Shown here: positions 26,534 through 34,911 of the stretch, piece by piece
Layout of the letters: each line of letters opens with the position of its first letter
How positions within the stretch are numbered: the first letter of the stretch is position 1
DNA from: Halorientalis marina
GTDB taxonomy: Archaea > Halobacteriota > Halobacteria > Halobacteriales > Haloarculaceae
Assembly: GCF_023028345.1 (NCBI RefSeq)
Contig: NZ_CP095487.1
Span: 2,852,001 to 2,916,000 of the forward strand
Length of the DNA: 64,000 nt
Direction of reading: 5' to 3'
Notes under the pieces: model-generated
What the model saw: only the letters and a program-made list of their open reading frames with translations
Told to the model about the DNA's origin: nothing
Databases searched by the model: none
Position numbers and translations under genes: made by a program

Positions 26534-27714
26534 TCGGTACGGTGGTCGGTATCGTCGAGCAGGCCCTGTGCGATGGACTCGGTGTCGTCGGACCCGAGCG
26601 CGGACTCGACGATCAGGTGGCCGCCGATCACGGCCGGGCTGATGACGGTGTCCGCACCCGCCCGGCGTAGTTTCTCGACGTTCTCCCGCTGGGTGGCCGC
26701 GGCGACGACCCGGATGTCCTTCTCCATGGCCTTCGCCGTGAGGATCGCCAGCGCGTCGGTGGCGTCGTCGTTCGTCGCGGCGACGACGGCCCGCGCCCGG
26801 TCGATCCCGGCCCGTTCGAGCGGTTCCTCGTCGCTCGGCTCGGCGTTGATGGCGTCGATGTCGCGAGCCCGGAGCTTCGAGACCGTGTCCGCGTTCGGCG
26901 TGATGACGACGAAGTCGGTGTCGCCCCGTGCGAGTTCGTCGATGATCGGTTCCGTCAGGTCGCCGTAGCCGAGGACCACGACGTGGTCCTCGAGCAGTTC
27001 CAGTTGTCGGTCGGTCATGGTTCCGAGTGCGGTCGCGAGGCGGGCCTCGATGGCGGGCCCCAGCAGGGACCCGAGCGCCACCGCGAAACTCGCCGTCCCG
27101 AGGACGACGACGGACATGGCGAACAGGCGGGCCTGCTGTGGCCCGGCGCCGGCGCCGGTCTCCGGGATGGCGTCACCGTAGCCCACCGTACTCGCGGTGA
27201 CGATGGTGTAGTAGAAGGCGTCGGTCAGCGTCGTGACGTTGGCGAAGTGTTCACGGAGCGTGTAGGTGCCGACGGTCCCGTATATCTGCGTCCCGATGAG
27301 CGCCGCGGCCGCAGCCATCTGCGTCGTCGAGAGCTTGAGCCGGCCGTCGAAGCGGTGGTAGTTTATCAGCACCGCCGGGAGCGAGAGGACCGACAGGCCA
27401 ACGAGCGGGTAGGAGGCGACGTTCGACTGAATCAGTCCCTGTAACGCCGTCACCGGCAACAGGACGACCGTCGAGTACCAGGCCGCTCGCAGGCCGCGTC
27501 GGAGGCCGAAAGCGCTCCCGAGCATCAGAAAGCCGGTGAGCGCGCCGGTGAACCCGGCGGTCCGTTCGATGTACTCCGGAATGTACGCCGAGAGCGGTCC
27601 GGACACGTCTGCGACGGCGATGTTCACGATCCCGGTCACGACCGAGAGCAGGGCCACTGCCGTCGTCAACAGAACGGCCGCCTGCGTCCGTACCAACACG
27701 CGCCGTGACGCCAT
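26524..27714 (-). CDS. Potassium channel with RCK (TrkA-N) domain
   Basis: 396 residues. Several N-terminal membrane segments (roughly 12-35, 55-72, 80-98, 102-118 and 133-150) precede a pore loop with the K+ filter TVGYG (176-180) followed by DAIPETG. One more membrane segment (~195-215) leads to a cytoplasmic Rossmann RCK domain (~240-365): HVVVLGYGDLTEPIIDEL, then NAEPSDEEPLERAGIDRARAV cut by VAATNDDATDAL. It should be a nucleotide- or ligand-gated K+ channel. The C-terminal RCK_C half is absent, whereas two RCK_C-containing proteins are encoded divergently next door. The CDS overlaps the HPP gene by 10 nt. Confidence 0.92.
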   Translation of the reverse strand: MASRRVLVRTQAAVLLTTAVALLSVVTGIVNIAVADVSGPLSAYIPEYIERTAGFTGALTGFLMLGSAFGLRRGLRAAWYSTVVLLPVTALQGLIQSNVASYPLVGLSVLSLPAVLINYHRFDGRLKLSTTQMAAAAALIGTQIYGTVGTYTLREHFANVTTLTDAFYYTIVTASTVGYGDAIPETGAGAGPQQARLFAMSVVVLGTASFAVALGSLLGPAIEARLATALGTMTDRQLELLEDHVVVLGYGDLTEPIIDELARGDTDFVVITPNADTVSKLRARDIDAINAEPSDEEPLERAGIDRARAVVAATNDDATDALAILTAKAMEKDIRVVAAATQRENVEKLRRAGADTVISPAVIGGHLIVESALGSDDTESIAQGLLDDTDHRTDHS

Positions 27715-27780
27715 GCAACCGTGTCCGCCGTGACCGTGTATAAATCCCGCCTTCGCCCGTGGGCGATAGCCGCCGACAGT

Positions 27781-27790
27781 AGTTTATAAG
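27781..27790 (+). promoter_or_regulatory. TATA box of the RCK_C operon
   Basis: AGTTTATAAG, with TTTATA 25 nt upstream of ATG 27811, giving a leaderless mRNA for the first RCK_C gene. The 96-nt intergenic region also serves the divergent K+ channel gene (start 27714). Confidence 0.65.
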
Positions 27791-27810
27791 TCCGGGTTCT
27801 GTGTCGGTTC

Positions 27811-29055
27811 ATGGCGTCGCTTCCGGTCGAAATCCTCCTCGGTATCTACCTCGGTATCCTCACGGGCATCATCCCCGCGCTGGTGGCCTGGGCGCTCGGT
27901 TTCGGTTTCAAGTACTTCACGGGGGTGTCGATCCCCGGCTTCGGTGTCGTCGTCCTCGCGGTCGCGCTGGCGGGCGTCAACGGCGGCCTGCTCGCGCTGG
28001 CTGACCCGAACATCACCCAGTCGGCCAACGCGCCGACGGTCACGACCGCCATCCTCGTCGTGACCGCTATCTCGCTGTACGCCCACGCCAAGGGCGACCA
28101 GCTCGGGGCGAACTTCCCCAAGCGGCTCTCGCTGTCCGGGCTCCGCGAGCGGACCCTCTCCCGTGACGTGGTCGAACTCATCGGCGGGCGCGACGAACTC
28201 CGCATCCGTGTCGTCGGCGAGGTGGCCGACATGGAGGGGTACCCGCCGCTCCCCGACGACCTCCGGGCCGAAATCCGCGAGGCGTCCTACACCTTTCCAG
28301 CCGACCTGCGGGTCTCGGAGCTCGAAGAACGCTTCGCCGAGCGGCTCCGGACGGAGTTCGACCTCGGCGACGTGACGGTCGGTATCGACGAGCAGGGGCG
28401 GGCGTCGGTGAGCGCCGCGCCGCCGTTCTCGGGGCTCTCGAAGCGCATCCCCGCCGGGAAGCGTGCCGTCTCCGTCGACGCACTGCTCCCGACGGGGCTG
28501 GCCCGGGGCGACGAAATCACGCTGCTGACTGCCGACGCGCAGGTCCGCGGGACCGTCGTCAGCGCGAACTCGAACCCCTCGGACGGCGCGACCGTCACCG
28601 GCCCGGCCGCGCCGGCACTCGATCCGGGGCCGGACCCGGACGCCGACGACGAGGAGCAGCCGGCAGCGGTCCGGGCGCCCACGACCAGCGGCGGCGAGGG
28701 GCGAGTGACGGCCGCGGTGACCAGGACCGACGCCGAGCCGCTCGTCCGGGCCTCGCGTGCCCGCGTCGTCGTCGAGGCCCGCGGCACGCGACTGGAGTAC
28801 GAACTCATCTCCCTGCTCAGGCGCTCCGGCCGGCGGTTTCGACGGCTGACGGTCGCGTCGGGTGGCGCACTCGAGGGCCAGTCGCTGGGCAACGTCGGCG
28901 TCCGTGACGTCTACGACGTGGCGGTCCTGGCAGTCAGGAAGTCGACGGGCTGGCAGCTCGTGCCTCGCGGCACGGTGGAACTCGCGGCCGGCGACGAACT
29001 GTACGCCGTCGGGACGCGGGAGCAACTTGACGCCTTCGCGGGTGATGTGGCGTGA
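27811..29055 (+). CDS. Membrane protein with C-terminal TrkA-C (RCK_C) domain, first of pair
   Basis: 414 residues. Three N-terminal hydrophobic segments (about 8-30, 38-62 and 72-90) are followed by a soluble middle region (~105-250) of mixed alpha/beta character ending in an acidic linker, and a C-terminal RCK_C/TrkA-C-type domain (~325-414; LEYELISLLRRSGRRFRRLTV...GDELYAVGTREQLDAF). RCK_C domains bind ligands such as c-di-AMP or ions and regulate K+ transporters. No TrkA-N domain is present. The next gene begins inside its stop (GTGA), so both are made together, probably forming a heteromer near the K+ channel. Confidence 0.82.
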   Translation: MASLPVEILLGIYLGILTGIIPALVAWALGFGFKYFTGVSIPGFGVVVLAVALAGVNGGLLALADPNITQSANAPTVTTAILVVTAISLYAHAKGDQLGANFPKRLSLSGLRERTLSRDVVELIGGRDELRIRVVGEVADMEGYPPLPDDLRAEIREASYTFPADLRVSELEERFAERLRTEFDLGDVTVGIDEQGRASVSAAPPFSGLSKRIPAGKRAVSVDALLPTGLARGDEITLLTADAQVRGTVVSANSNPSDGATVTGPAAPALDPGPDPDADDEEQPAAVRAPTTSGGEGRVTAAVTRTDAEPLVRASRARVVVEARGTRLEYELISLLRRSGRRFRRLTVASGGALEGQSLGNVGVRDVYDVAVLAVRKSTGWQLVPRGTVELAAGDELYAVGTREQLDAFAGDVA

Positions 29056-30242
29056 CCGTTCTCCAGCTCGGCAGCCTGACGAACGAGGTGCAGGCCATCG
29101 GACAGGTCGTCGGCCTGGCGGTGCTCGCGGGTACCCTCGCGGGCATCGTCGCGCTGATCTTCCGCTGGTACGCCCGCGAGCGGGTCCAGCAGGGGCTTCC
29201 CGTGCTGGTCGGCCTCGCCGGCGTCGCCGCGGTACTGAACACTTCGACCGCACTGGGGCAGGTCATCGACGGGGACCCCCTCTCGACCCGGCTCGCACTG
29301 TTCAACATCGCGGCCTTCGCGGTCGCGACGTTCGCCGCGACCGTCGGCGTCCGGGCCGGCGACCGCTTCGGCGCCATCCTCTTCAGTCCCGCGAGCGCGC
29401 AGGGGTTCGAGGGGGAGGTCAGCCGCGTCGTCGAGGCCGTGGGGCGGGTCATCTCCGTCGAGATCCCCGACGAGATCGGCGACATCGTCGGCTACGACCC
29501 CGTGTCCGAGGAGACCAAGGCGAAGCTCGCCGGCCGGACCTTCCTGTTCCCCCGCCGGTTGACGGTCGCCGATCTCGAAACCCGACTCGTGACGCGGCTC
29601 AAGGCCGACTACGGCGTGGGACACGTCGACATCGAAGTCGCGGCCGACGGCACCGTCGAGTACCTCGCGGTCGGCTCCCGGGCCGCCGGGATCGGCCCGA
29701 CGCTCCCGCCGGAGACCGCCGCAGTCGCCGTCCGCGCCGACCCGGCGTTCGCGGCCAGCGCCGGCGACGTGGTGCAGGTGTGGCGGACCGACCCGATGGA
29801 GCGGGTGACGACCGCCGAACTCCGCGGGACGGTCGGTGACGTGGTGACGCTCGCGGTCGACGCCGCGGACACGCCCAAACTCGACCCCGACACCCGCTAC
29901 CGACTGGTCACGCTACCCGTCGAGACACGGGCCGACAGGGAATTCGCCTCGCTGCTCCGGGCCGCCGAGGAGACGATGGCCCTCGTCGAGATCGGCGAGG
30001 GGAGCCCGCTCGTCGGCCAGCCGCTCGGGTCGCTGGCCGTCGCCATCGTCGCCCTCCGGGCCGCCGAGGGCGGCGTCCAGCCGCTGCCGGGTCGCGAGCG
30101 ACTGTTGACGGCCGGGGACTGCCTCTACGCCGTCGCTCGACCGGAGGAACTTCGCAAACTCGAAGCCGCCGCACGCGCCGCCGAAACGGTCCCACAGGAG
30201 ACCGTCGAGGGCCCGACCGACGCCGCGGACGACGACGATTGA
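29052..30242 (+). CDS. Membrane protein with C-terminal TrkA-C (RCK_C) domain, second of pair
   Basis: 396 residues with a GTG start overlapping the previous stop by 4 nt. Three N-terminal hydrophobic segments (about 15-38, 50-70 and 80-100), a middle soluble region of the same type as the upstream protein (AGRTFLFPRRLTVADLETRLVTRL matches its ASYTFPADLRVSELEERFAERL), and a C-terminal RCK_C-like unit (~300-375; EFASLLRAAEETMALVEIGEGSPL...GDCLYAVARPEELRKLEA). The two products are paralogues from an old duplication and presumably partners. Confidence 0.8.
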   Translation: MTVLQLGSLTNEVQAIGQVVGLAVLAGTLAGIVALIFRWYARERVQQGLPVLVGLAGVAAVLNTSTALGQVIDGDPLSTRLALFNIAAFAVATFAATVGVRAGDRFGAILFSPASAQGFEGEVSRVVEAVGRVISVEIPDEIGDIVGYDPVSEETKAKLAGRTFLFPRRLTVADLETRLVTRLKADYGVGHVDIEVAADGTVEYLAVGSRAAGIGPTLPPETAAVAVRADPAFAASAGDVVQVWRTDPMERVTTAELRGTVGDVVTLAVDAADTPKLDPDTRYRLVTLPVETRADREFASLLRAAEETMALVEIGEGSPLVGQPLGSLAVAIVALRAAEGGVQPLPGRERLLTAGDCLYAVARPEELRKLEAAARAAETVPQETVEGPTDAADDDD

Positions 30243-30291
30243 GTCGGTCGACCCCGGAACCCTCTTTGTCGCGGCGCCCCCTCGCCCGCAC

Positions 30292-30576
30292 ATGAAGTGG
30301 AAACTCTTCGCGAACCTCGCGGAGACGGCCGGCGGGAGCGAGGTCGAGGTGGACGTGGAACCGGGGGCGACGTTCGGTGACGCCGTCGACGCGCTGCTGG
30401 AGGCGCACCCCGAACTCGAAGCCGAAATTCTCGACGAGGACGGGGACATTCACGGCCACATCCGCGTCCTCCACAACGGGGACAACCCGTTCGTCGAGGA
30501 CGAGGGCTACGACACGGAACTGGAAGCCGGCGACGAACTCGCCCTGTTCCCGCCGGTCAGCGGCGGCCGGCGCTGA
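30292..30576 (+). CDS. SAMP1/MoaD-type ubiquitin-like small archaeal modifier with GGRR tail
   Basis: 94 residues of beta-grasp fold (MKWKLFANLAETAGGSEVEV...ELALFPPVSGG). SAMP1 of Haloferax ends in the conserved FPPVSGG; its C-terminal Gly is adenylated by UbaA and joined to Lys of target proteins or used for sulfur transfer in molybdopterin synthesis. Here the Gly-Gly at 91-92 is followed by two Arg (93-94), so the active tail is masked unless trimmed. The stop codon is clear in the sequence. The gene stands between the RCK_C operon and a membrane protein gene and has no visible processing enzyme beside it. Confidence 0.9.
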   Translation: MKWKLFANLAETAGGSEVEVDVEPGATFGDAVDALLEAHPELEAEILDEDGDIHGHIRVLHNGDNPFVEDEGYDTELEAGDELALFPPVSGGRR

Positions 30577-30710
30577 CCGATGGGACTGGCCCGTCGACGG
30601 CGCGGCCGACAGCCCTGCCGCCGACCCGACCCACGGCGTGACCGACCGGAGCCGCGTCGGCCGGCGGCGCGTGGCGTGAACTACATCCGTTCTCACACAC
30701 AAGGCGGCGT

Positions 30711-31283
30711 ATGAACGGGTATCTCGCGAGCGACTGGGCGCGGCTCCGGCGACTCCTCGGGAGTCGGGCCGGCGGCGTCTACGGCGTCGGATTCGCGCTG
30801 CTCGTCGTTCACTTCCTCCTCTCGGTGGCGTTCGGTCCGGGCGTCCTCGGCAGCCCGTCGATCCCGTCGAACCTGATCTGGCTCGCCCTCCCGGCGGCGT
30901 GTCTGTTCGTCGTCGCCGGCGGCTGGTTCATGCGACGTAACTGGCTGGCCTGGAGCATCAAGCGCAATCTGCTGGCCGAACTGCTCGTGCTCGCGCCGGT
31001 CGTCCTCTGGTGGACCGTCGTCGGCCGTCCCGCGGAGTTCTCCTTCGCCGCGAACCCGCTGATCACGCTGTTTTTCATGACCTTCGTCGGCCTCGTGATC
31101 ACCCTCCTGCTCTCGGCAGTCGTCCTCGCCGTCCGCGTCGTCGTCGGCTTCTTTCGGGGCCATCCCGACGACGGAGACGAGCCGAAAGACTCGCCGACCG
31201 AGAGCCCTCCCGCCGAGACACCGACCGAGAACACTCCCGCCGAAACCGCGGCGGAGTCCTCGACGGCCGCCGATGACCCCTAG
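30711..31283 (+). CDS. Four-TM membrane protein with acidic/Pro-rich tail
   Basis: 190 residues. Four hydrophobic segments (about 22-42, 52-70, 85-103 and 115-148) are followed by a Ser/Pro/Thr/Glu-rich tail (~150-190) that is probably disordered and cytoplasmic or external. No family recognised. The gene overlaps the convergent Spo0M gene by 4 nt (31280-31283). Confidence 0.68.
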   Translation: MNGYLASDWARLRRLLGSRAGGVYGVGFALLVVHFLLSVAFGPGVLGSPSIPSNLIWLALPAACLFVVAGGWFMRRNWLAWSIKRNLLAELLVLAPVVLWWTVVGRPAEFSFAANPLITLFFMTFVGLVITLLLSAVVLAVRVVVGFFRGHPDDGDEPKDSPTESPPAETPTENTPAETAAESSTAADDP

Positions 31284-32011
31284 AAGTGGTCGTCGATCAG
31301 CGCCCGCATCCGGCGCTGTAGCTTCCGCGTGTCGGTGTGGTCGACGCTGATCCACTGGCGACTCTCCTCGCTCCCGGTGAGGTCAGTGTAGGTCGTCTCC
31401 CGGCGGTCGACCTCGACCCTGACTTCGAGTTCGTCGGAGAGGGGCGCGAAGATCACCTCCAGTTCGTCGAGTTTCCGCCGCCACTCGGAGTTGGCCGGCT
31501 CGAACTCGAACTCCTGGACGAACGGCGCGGGGCTGTACACCGACGACTCCTTGCAGTCGGAGTGGCTGAAGGCGAAGCCGATCCGCTCGACGGCCGTCAG
31601 GACGGCCTGCATCGCCGGCGTCCCGACCACGTCGATGTGGTCGCGGTCCTGGGGGTCTTTCGCCCAGTCGATCTTGCACCCGGTCTTCAGCGAGACCGAC
31701 ACGCCCCCCTTCGTCAGCGGCGTCACCCGCGGCAGGGTCATGCTCGCCGGGAGCGTCCGGCGCTCGTCCGGTTCGATGGTGAACGACTCCGTCGCGCCCG
31801 CCCGCTCGATTTCCGCGGTCTCCGTGCCGCCGTCCTCGGTCACGTACTTCGTCTCCAGCACGAAGTAGAGCCCCTCGATCTCCTGTTCGGCCGACCCACC
31901 TTCGATCTCGACGGACAGACCGACCGTCTCCCCCGGATGCAACTCCGTGTCGTCGAGAACCGTGTCCACCGTCGCCGACCCGATCCCGACGCTCGACAGC
32001 ACCTTTCGCAT
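31280..32011 (-). CDS. Spo0M (arrestin-like) family protein
   Basis: 243 residues. The N-terminal ~130 residues match the Spo0M arrestin-like sandwich (MRKVLSSVGIGSATVDTVLDD... PGETVGLSVEIEGG... LPASMTLPRVTPLTKGGVSVSLKTGCKIDWAKDPQDRD). Bacillus Spo0M affects sporulation and the cell surface; in haloarchaea its role is unknown and it may act as a scaffold on membranes. The ATG at 32011 was chosen at the conserved N-terminus; the frame is open upstream to 32254, inside the neighbouring gene. Confidence 0.88.
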   Translation of the reverse strand: MRKVLSSVGIGSATVDTVLDDTELHPGETVGLSVEIEGGSAEQEIEGLYFVLETKYVTEDGGTETAEIERAGATESFTIEPDERRTLPASMTLPRVTPLTKGGVSVSLKTGCKIDWAKDPQDRDHIDVVGTPAMQAVLTAVERIGFAFSHSDCKESSVYSPAPFVQEFEFEPANSEWRRKLDELEVIFAPLSDELEVRVEVDRRETTYTDLTGSEESRQWISVDHTDTRKLQRRMRALIDDHF

Positions 32012-32064
32012 GCCCCCGAATCCGGTCGGTTTGTTGATAAATCTTCGGTCGAGTTCGCCGTCGG

Positions 32065-32979
32065 TCAGCGGCCGGTCAGGTCCGCCGCGAAGACGAACTC
32101 GGGGTGGTCGCCAACGTCGACGCGAGCGACGGACGCGTCGGAGACGTGCCGGGGCGTCTCCGGGACGAGGACGCGCGTCCCGTCGACCCCCAGTCGACTG
32201 GCGTCCCGGCGGATCGCCGCGAACAGGGATCGCGCGGCCGGGAGGTCGGTCCACGTCGCGAAGCCGTACTCCGCGTAGCGGGTCCCGTCACCGCTCTCGT
32301 CCGTCCGGACCCGCACCGTCGCGGCCCGGGTCCCGTCGCCGTCCCCGACAGCGGCGACCCACTCCTCGTCGGCCAGTTCGTGGACGCGCTCCCGAGTGAC
32401 CTCCGACAGCGCCCACGTCTCGGACGGATCGAGGCCGAGGCCGTGCAGTTGTCGCTCGGCCGGCGAACCCTGCCAGCACCGCCAGACCCCGGCCGGGTCG
32501 TGCTCGACGGTCAGTTCGTCGGCGCCCCCGGCGTCGGTCTCCGCGTCGGCGTCGGGGTCGGGATGGACGAAGCGGAACTCGGTCACTGGCGTGAACCCGG
32601 TCGCGCGGGACTGGCCGAGGCCGGCGTCGTTCCAGGAGAACACGAGGTTTCGACAGACGGTCGCGCCCCGCTCGCGCGCCCAGTCGAAGACGGCCTCGGT
32701 CAGCGCCGTCCCGACGCCCGCGCCGCGAACGGCGGGGTCGACCCGGATGCCCTGCGCCCAGGCCTCGTCGTCGGTGAGAAGGGTGCCCTGGCAGACGCCG
32801 ACGACGCCCTCGTCGCCGTCGTAGACGAAGGTCCGCTGGTCGGGGCCGTCGGTCGCGACCCACTCCGCGAACACGTCGGGCACGTAGTCGGTGACCTCGC
32901 GGTCGGTCCACGTCTCCGCGGCGAAGTCGGCGACCCACTCCTCGTCGGCCGCTCGCGCCTGGCGGACCGACCCAACCAT
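32065..32979 (-). CDS. GNAT family N-acetyltransferase (two-domain)
   Basis: 304 residues. A GNAT fold occupies residues ~5-150: VVGVCQGTLLTDDEAWAQGIRV ends in the acetyl-CoA loop RVDPAVRGAGVGTALTEAVFDWA (the R-x-x-G-x-G/A pattern). The C-terminal half (~165-304) resembles a second, degenerate acetyltransferase-like unit. It is one base after gatD (gatD stop at 32981-32983, ATG at 32979), so it is co-transcribed and possibly coupled. The acetyl acceptor is unknown. Confidence 0.85.
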   Translation of the reverse strand: MVGSVRQARAADEEWVADFAAETWTDREVTDYVPDVFAEWVATDGPDQRTFVYDGDEGVVGVCQGTLLTDDEAWAQGIRVDPAVRGAGVGTALTEAVFDWARERGATVCRNLVFSWNDAGLGQSRATGFTPVTEFRFVHPDPDADAETDAGGADELTVEHDPAGVWRCWQGSPAERQLHGLGLDPSETWALSEVTRERVHELADEEWVAAVGDGDGTRAATVRVRTDESGDGTRYAEYGFATWTDLPAARSLFAAIRRDASRLGVDGTRVLVPETPRHVSDASVARVDVGDHPEFVFAADLTGR

Positions 32980-32980
32980 G

Positions 32981-34225
32981 TCAGGTCCAGGGGACCGACC
33001 GGTCCTGAATCTCGCCGGCCAGCGACGTGCCCATGGCCTCTGCGGGGTCCTCGGCGTTCGCCAGCGCCCACATGAGCTTCACCTTCGCGGTGCCGGGGAG
33101 GATGTCCTCGCCCTCGACGACGCCGGCCGAAAGCAGGTCCCGCCCGGTGTCGTAGACCCGGTCACAGACCCGCCCCTCGATACACTGGCTCGTCATCACG
33201 ACCGTCGTTCCCGACTCCGTGAGCGACTCGATGTTTGAGATCCAGTCGGTGTTGACGTGGCCCAGACCCGTCCCCTCGATGACGATTCCGTCCTTGTCCC
33301 CGACCGCGTCGAGCATCGCCGGGTCACAGCCCGGCGTGAACTTCACGAGTTCGACCTCGGTCTCCAGGTCCGGTTCGAGCGCCAGGTCGTTCTCGCCGCG
33401 CTCGACGTACTCCCGGCGGAAAGTCACCTCCTCGGCTTCGTAGTCCACCTCGCCGAGCGGTTCGGCCCCGACGGTCTCGAAGGCGTCCCGGCGGGAGGTG
33501 TGGTTCTTCCGGGCGCGGGTCCCGCGGTGGAGCGCGCAGGTCTCGTCGGCCGTGTCGGCGTGCATACAGATCATGACCTCCGCGCAGTCGGCTTTGGCCG
33601 CTTCGACGGCACAGACGGCGTTCATCACGTTGTCGGAGGAGGGGCGGTCGGCCGAGCGCTGACTGCCCGTGAACACGATGGGGACTGGCGTATCGAGCAT
33701 GAAGGAGAGCGCCGAGGCGGTGAACTGCATCGTGTCGGTCCCGTGCATGACGACGACGCCGTCCGCGCCGGCTTCGATTTCCTCGTGGACCGCTTCGGCC
33801 AGGTCCCGCCACACCTCGGGCGTCATGTTCTCGCTGAGGATGTTGGCGACGACCCGGCCGCGGTAGTTGGCCCGGCCGGCGAGGTCCGGGACGGCCCGGA
33901 GCACGTCCTCGGCGTCGAACTGGGCCGTCACCGCGCCGGTCCGGTAGTCGACGGTCGAGGCGATGGTCCCGCCGGTCGAGATGAGCGCGACCGTCGGCAG
34001 GTCGTCGTCGAACTCGATCTCCGACCGTCCTTCGGCGTCCTGTGCGCTCTCGACGTCGTAGACGTCCGATTCGAGGACGTCGACGGCCGCCGCGTCGCGG
34101 TCGACCCCGACGTTGTAGCCGCTCGGGAGCTTCACGACGAGGTTCTCCTCGGTCGAGGAGGGCAGGAGTACGCCCTCGTAGGTCTGGTCCCCGCGGTCGA
34201 CGTGGACCCGGTCCCCTGGTTGCAT
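32981..34225 (-). CDS. gatD: Glu-tRNA(Gln) amidotransferase subunit D
   Basis: 414 residues. GatD with GatE converts Glu-tRNA(Gln) to Gln-tRNA(Gln); GatD supplies ammonia through its asparaginase-type domain. N-terminal ~75 residues form the GatD-specific beta domain (MQPGDRVHVDRGDQTYEG). The asparaginase core has ISTGGTIAS (catalytic Thr) and MHGTDTMQFTASALSF (second Thr, Asp). Further marks are VFTGSQRSADRPSSDNVMNA and ILPGTAKVKLMWAL near the end. Start ATG 34225 is the family N-terminus. GatE is not in the window. Confidence 0.95.
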   Translation of the reverse strand: MQPGDRVHVDRGDQTYEGVLLPSSTEENLVVKLPSGYNVGVDRDAAAVDVLESDVYDVESAQDAEGRSEIEFDDDLPTVALISTGGTIASTVDYRTGAVTAQFDAEDVLRAVPDLAGRANYRGRVVANILSENMTPEVWRDLAEAVHEEIEAGADGVVVMHGTDTMQFTASALSFMLDTPVPIVFTGSQRSADRPSSDNVMNAVCAVEAAKADCAEVMICMHADTADETCALHRGTRARKNHTSRRDAFETVGAEPLGEVDYEAEEVTFRREYVERGENDLALEPDLETEVELVKFTPGCDPAMLDAVGDKDGIVIEGTGLGHVNTDWISNIESLTESGTTVVMTSQCIEGRVCDRVYDTGRDLLSAGVVEGEDILPGTAKVKLMWALANAEDPAEAMGTSLAGEIQDRSVPWT

Positions 34226-34365
34226 ACGCCCCGCTACCGCCCGCCCGGACTTGAAACCATCTCTTCCGCGGGCAGGCCCCGCCAGCGTCGGTCCGGTCGC
34301 CACCGTCGGCCCCGCCGTCTCGGTCGTCCGCAAAACCGATACCGCGGGAGCCGTAATCGGTTAGT

Positions 34366-34872
34366 ATGGCGAAACGTCGCGACGACCAGAGCCGGGACCC
34401 GCCGGCCGAGGACCCGCTTCTCGGGGACGATCCCATGGGGCCGGACGTCGACACCGGCGTCACGGAGCCGGTCGACCCGGAGGCCGCGACTGCGGGCGAC
34501 AGCGTCCGCGCGCGACTGGCTACGCCCTTCAGCGAACTCTTCTCGCTCCGGCTCTTTCTCGTCGTCCTCGCGCTGGCGACCGTCGGCCTGGTGCTCGGGA
34601 CCGTCGTCGTGGGTCTGCCGGGCGCGGGCATCGCCGGCATCGCCGTCGTTGGCTTCGCCGTCGGCGTGGGCCACGGCCACCGCCGGTACCTCGAACTCCT
34701 GCTCGCGGGACTGCTCGTCGCCGGCGTCGGAACGGTCTTCGAGTACGCCCTGGTGGCGGTCGTCGGCGGCGTCGCACCCGTCGCGCTCGGCGCCGCCGCC
34801 GGCGGTATCGCCGCCCTCGCCGGCCACTACTTCGGCCGGGACCTCCGGGCCGGCCTCACCCGGGACCTGTGA
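34366..34872 (+). CDS. Small membrane protein, unknown
   Basis: 168 residues. A 55-residue acidic N-terminus is followed by four hydrophobic, Gly/Ala-rich segments (about 62-82, 85-100, 108-125 and 128-152). It is divergent from gatD. No family recognised with confidence. Confidence 0.65.
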   Translation: MAKRRDDQSRDPPAEDPLLGDDPMGPDVDTGVTEPVDPEAATAGDSVRARLATPFSELFSLRLFLVVLALATVGLVLGTVVVGLPGAGIAGIAVVGFAVGVGHGHRRYLELLLAGLLVAGVGTVFEYALVAVVGGVAPVALGAAAGGIAALAGHYFGRDLRAGLTRDL

Positions 34873-34911
34873 CCGGCCGACGCTCGGTCCCCGTCCCCGC
34901 ACGACCGGCGG

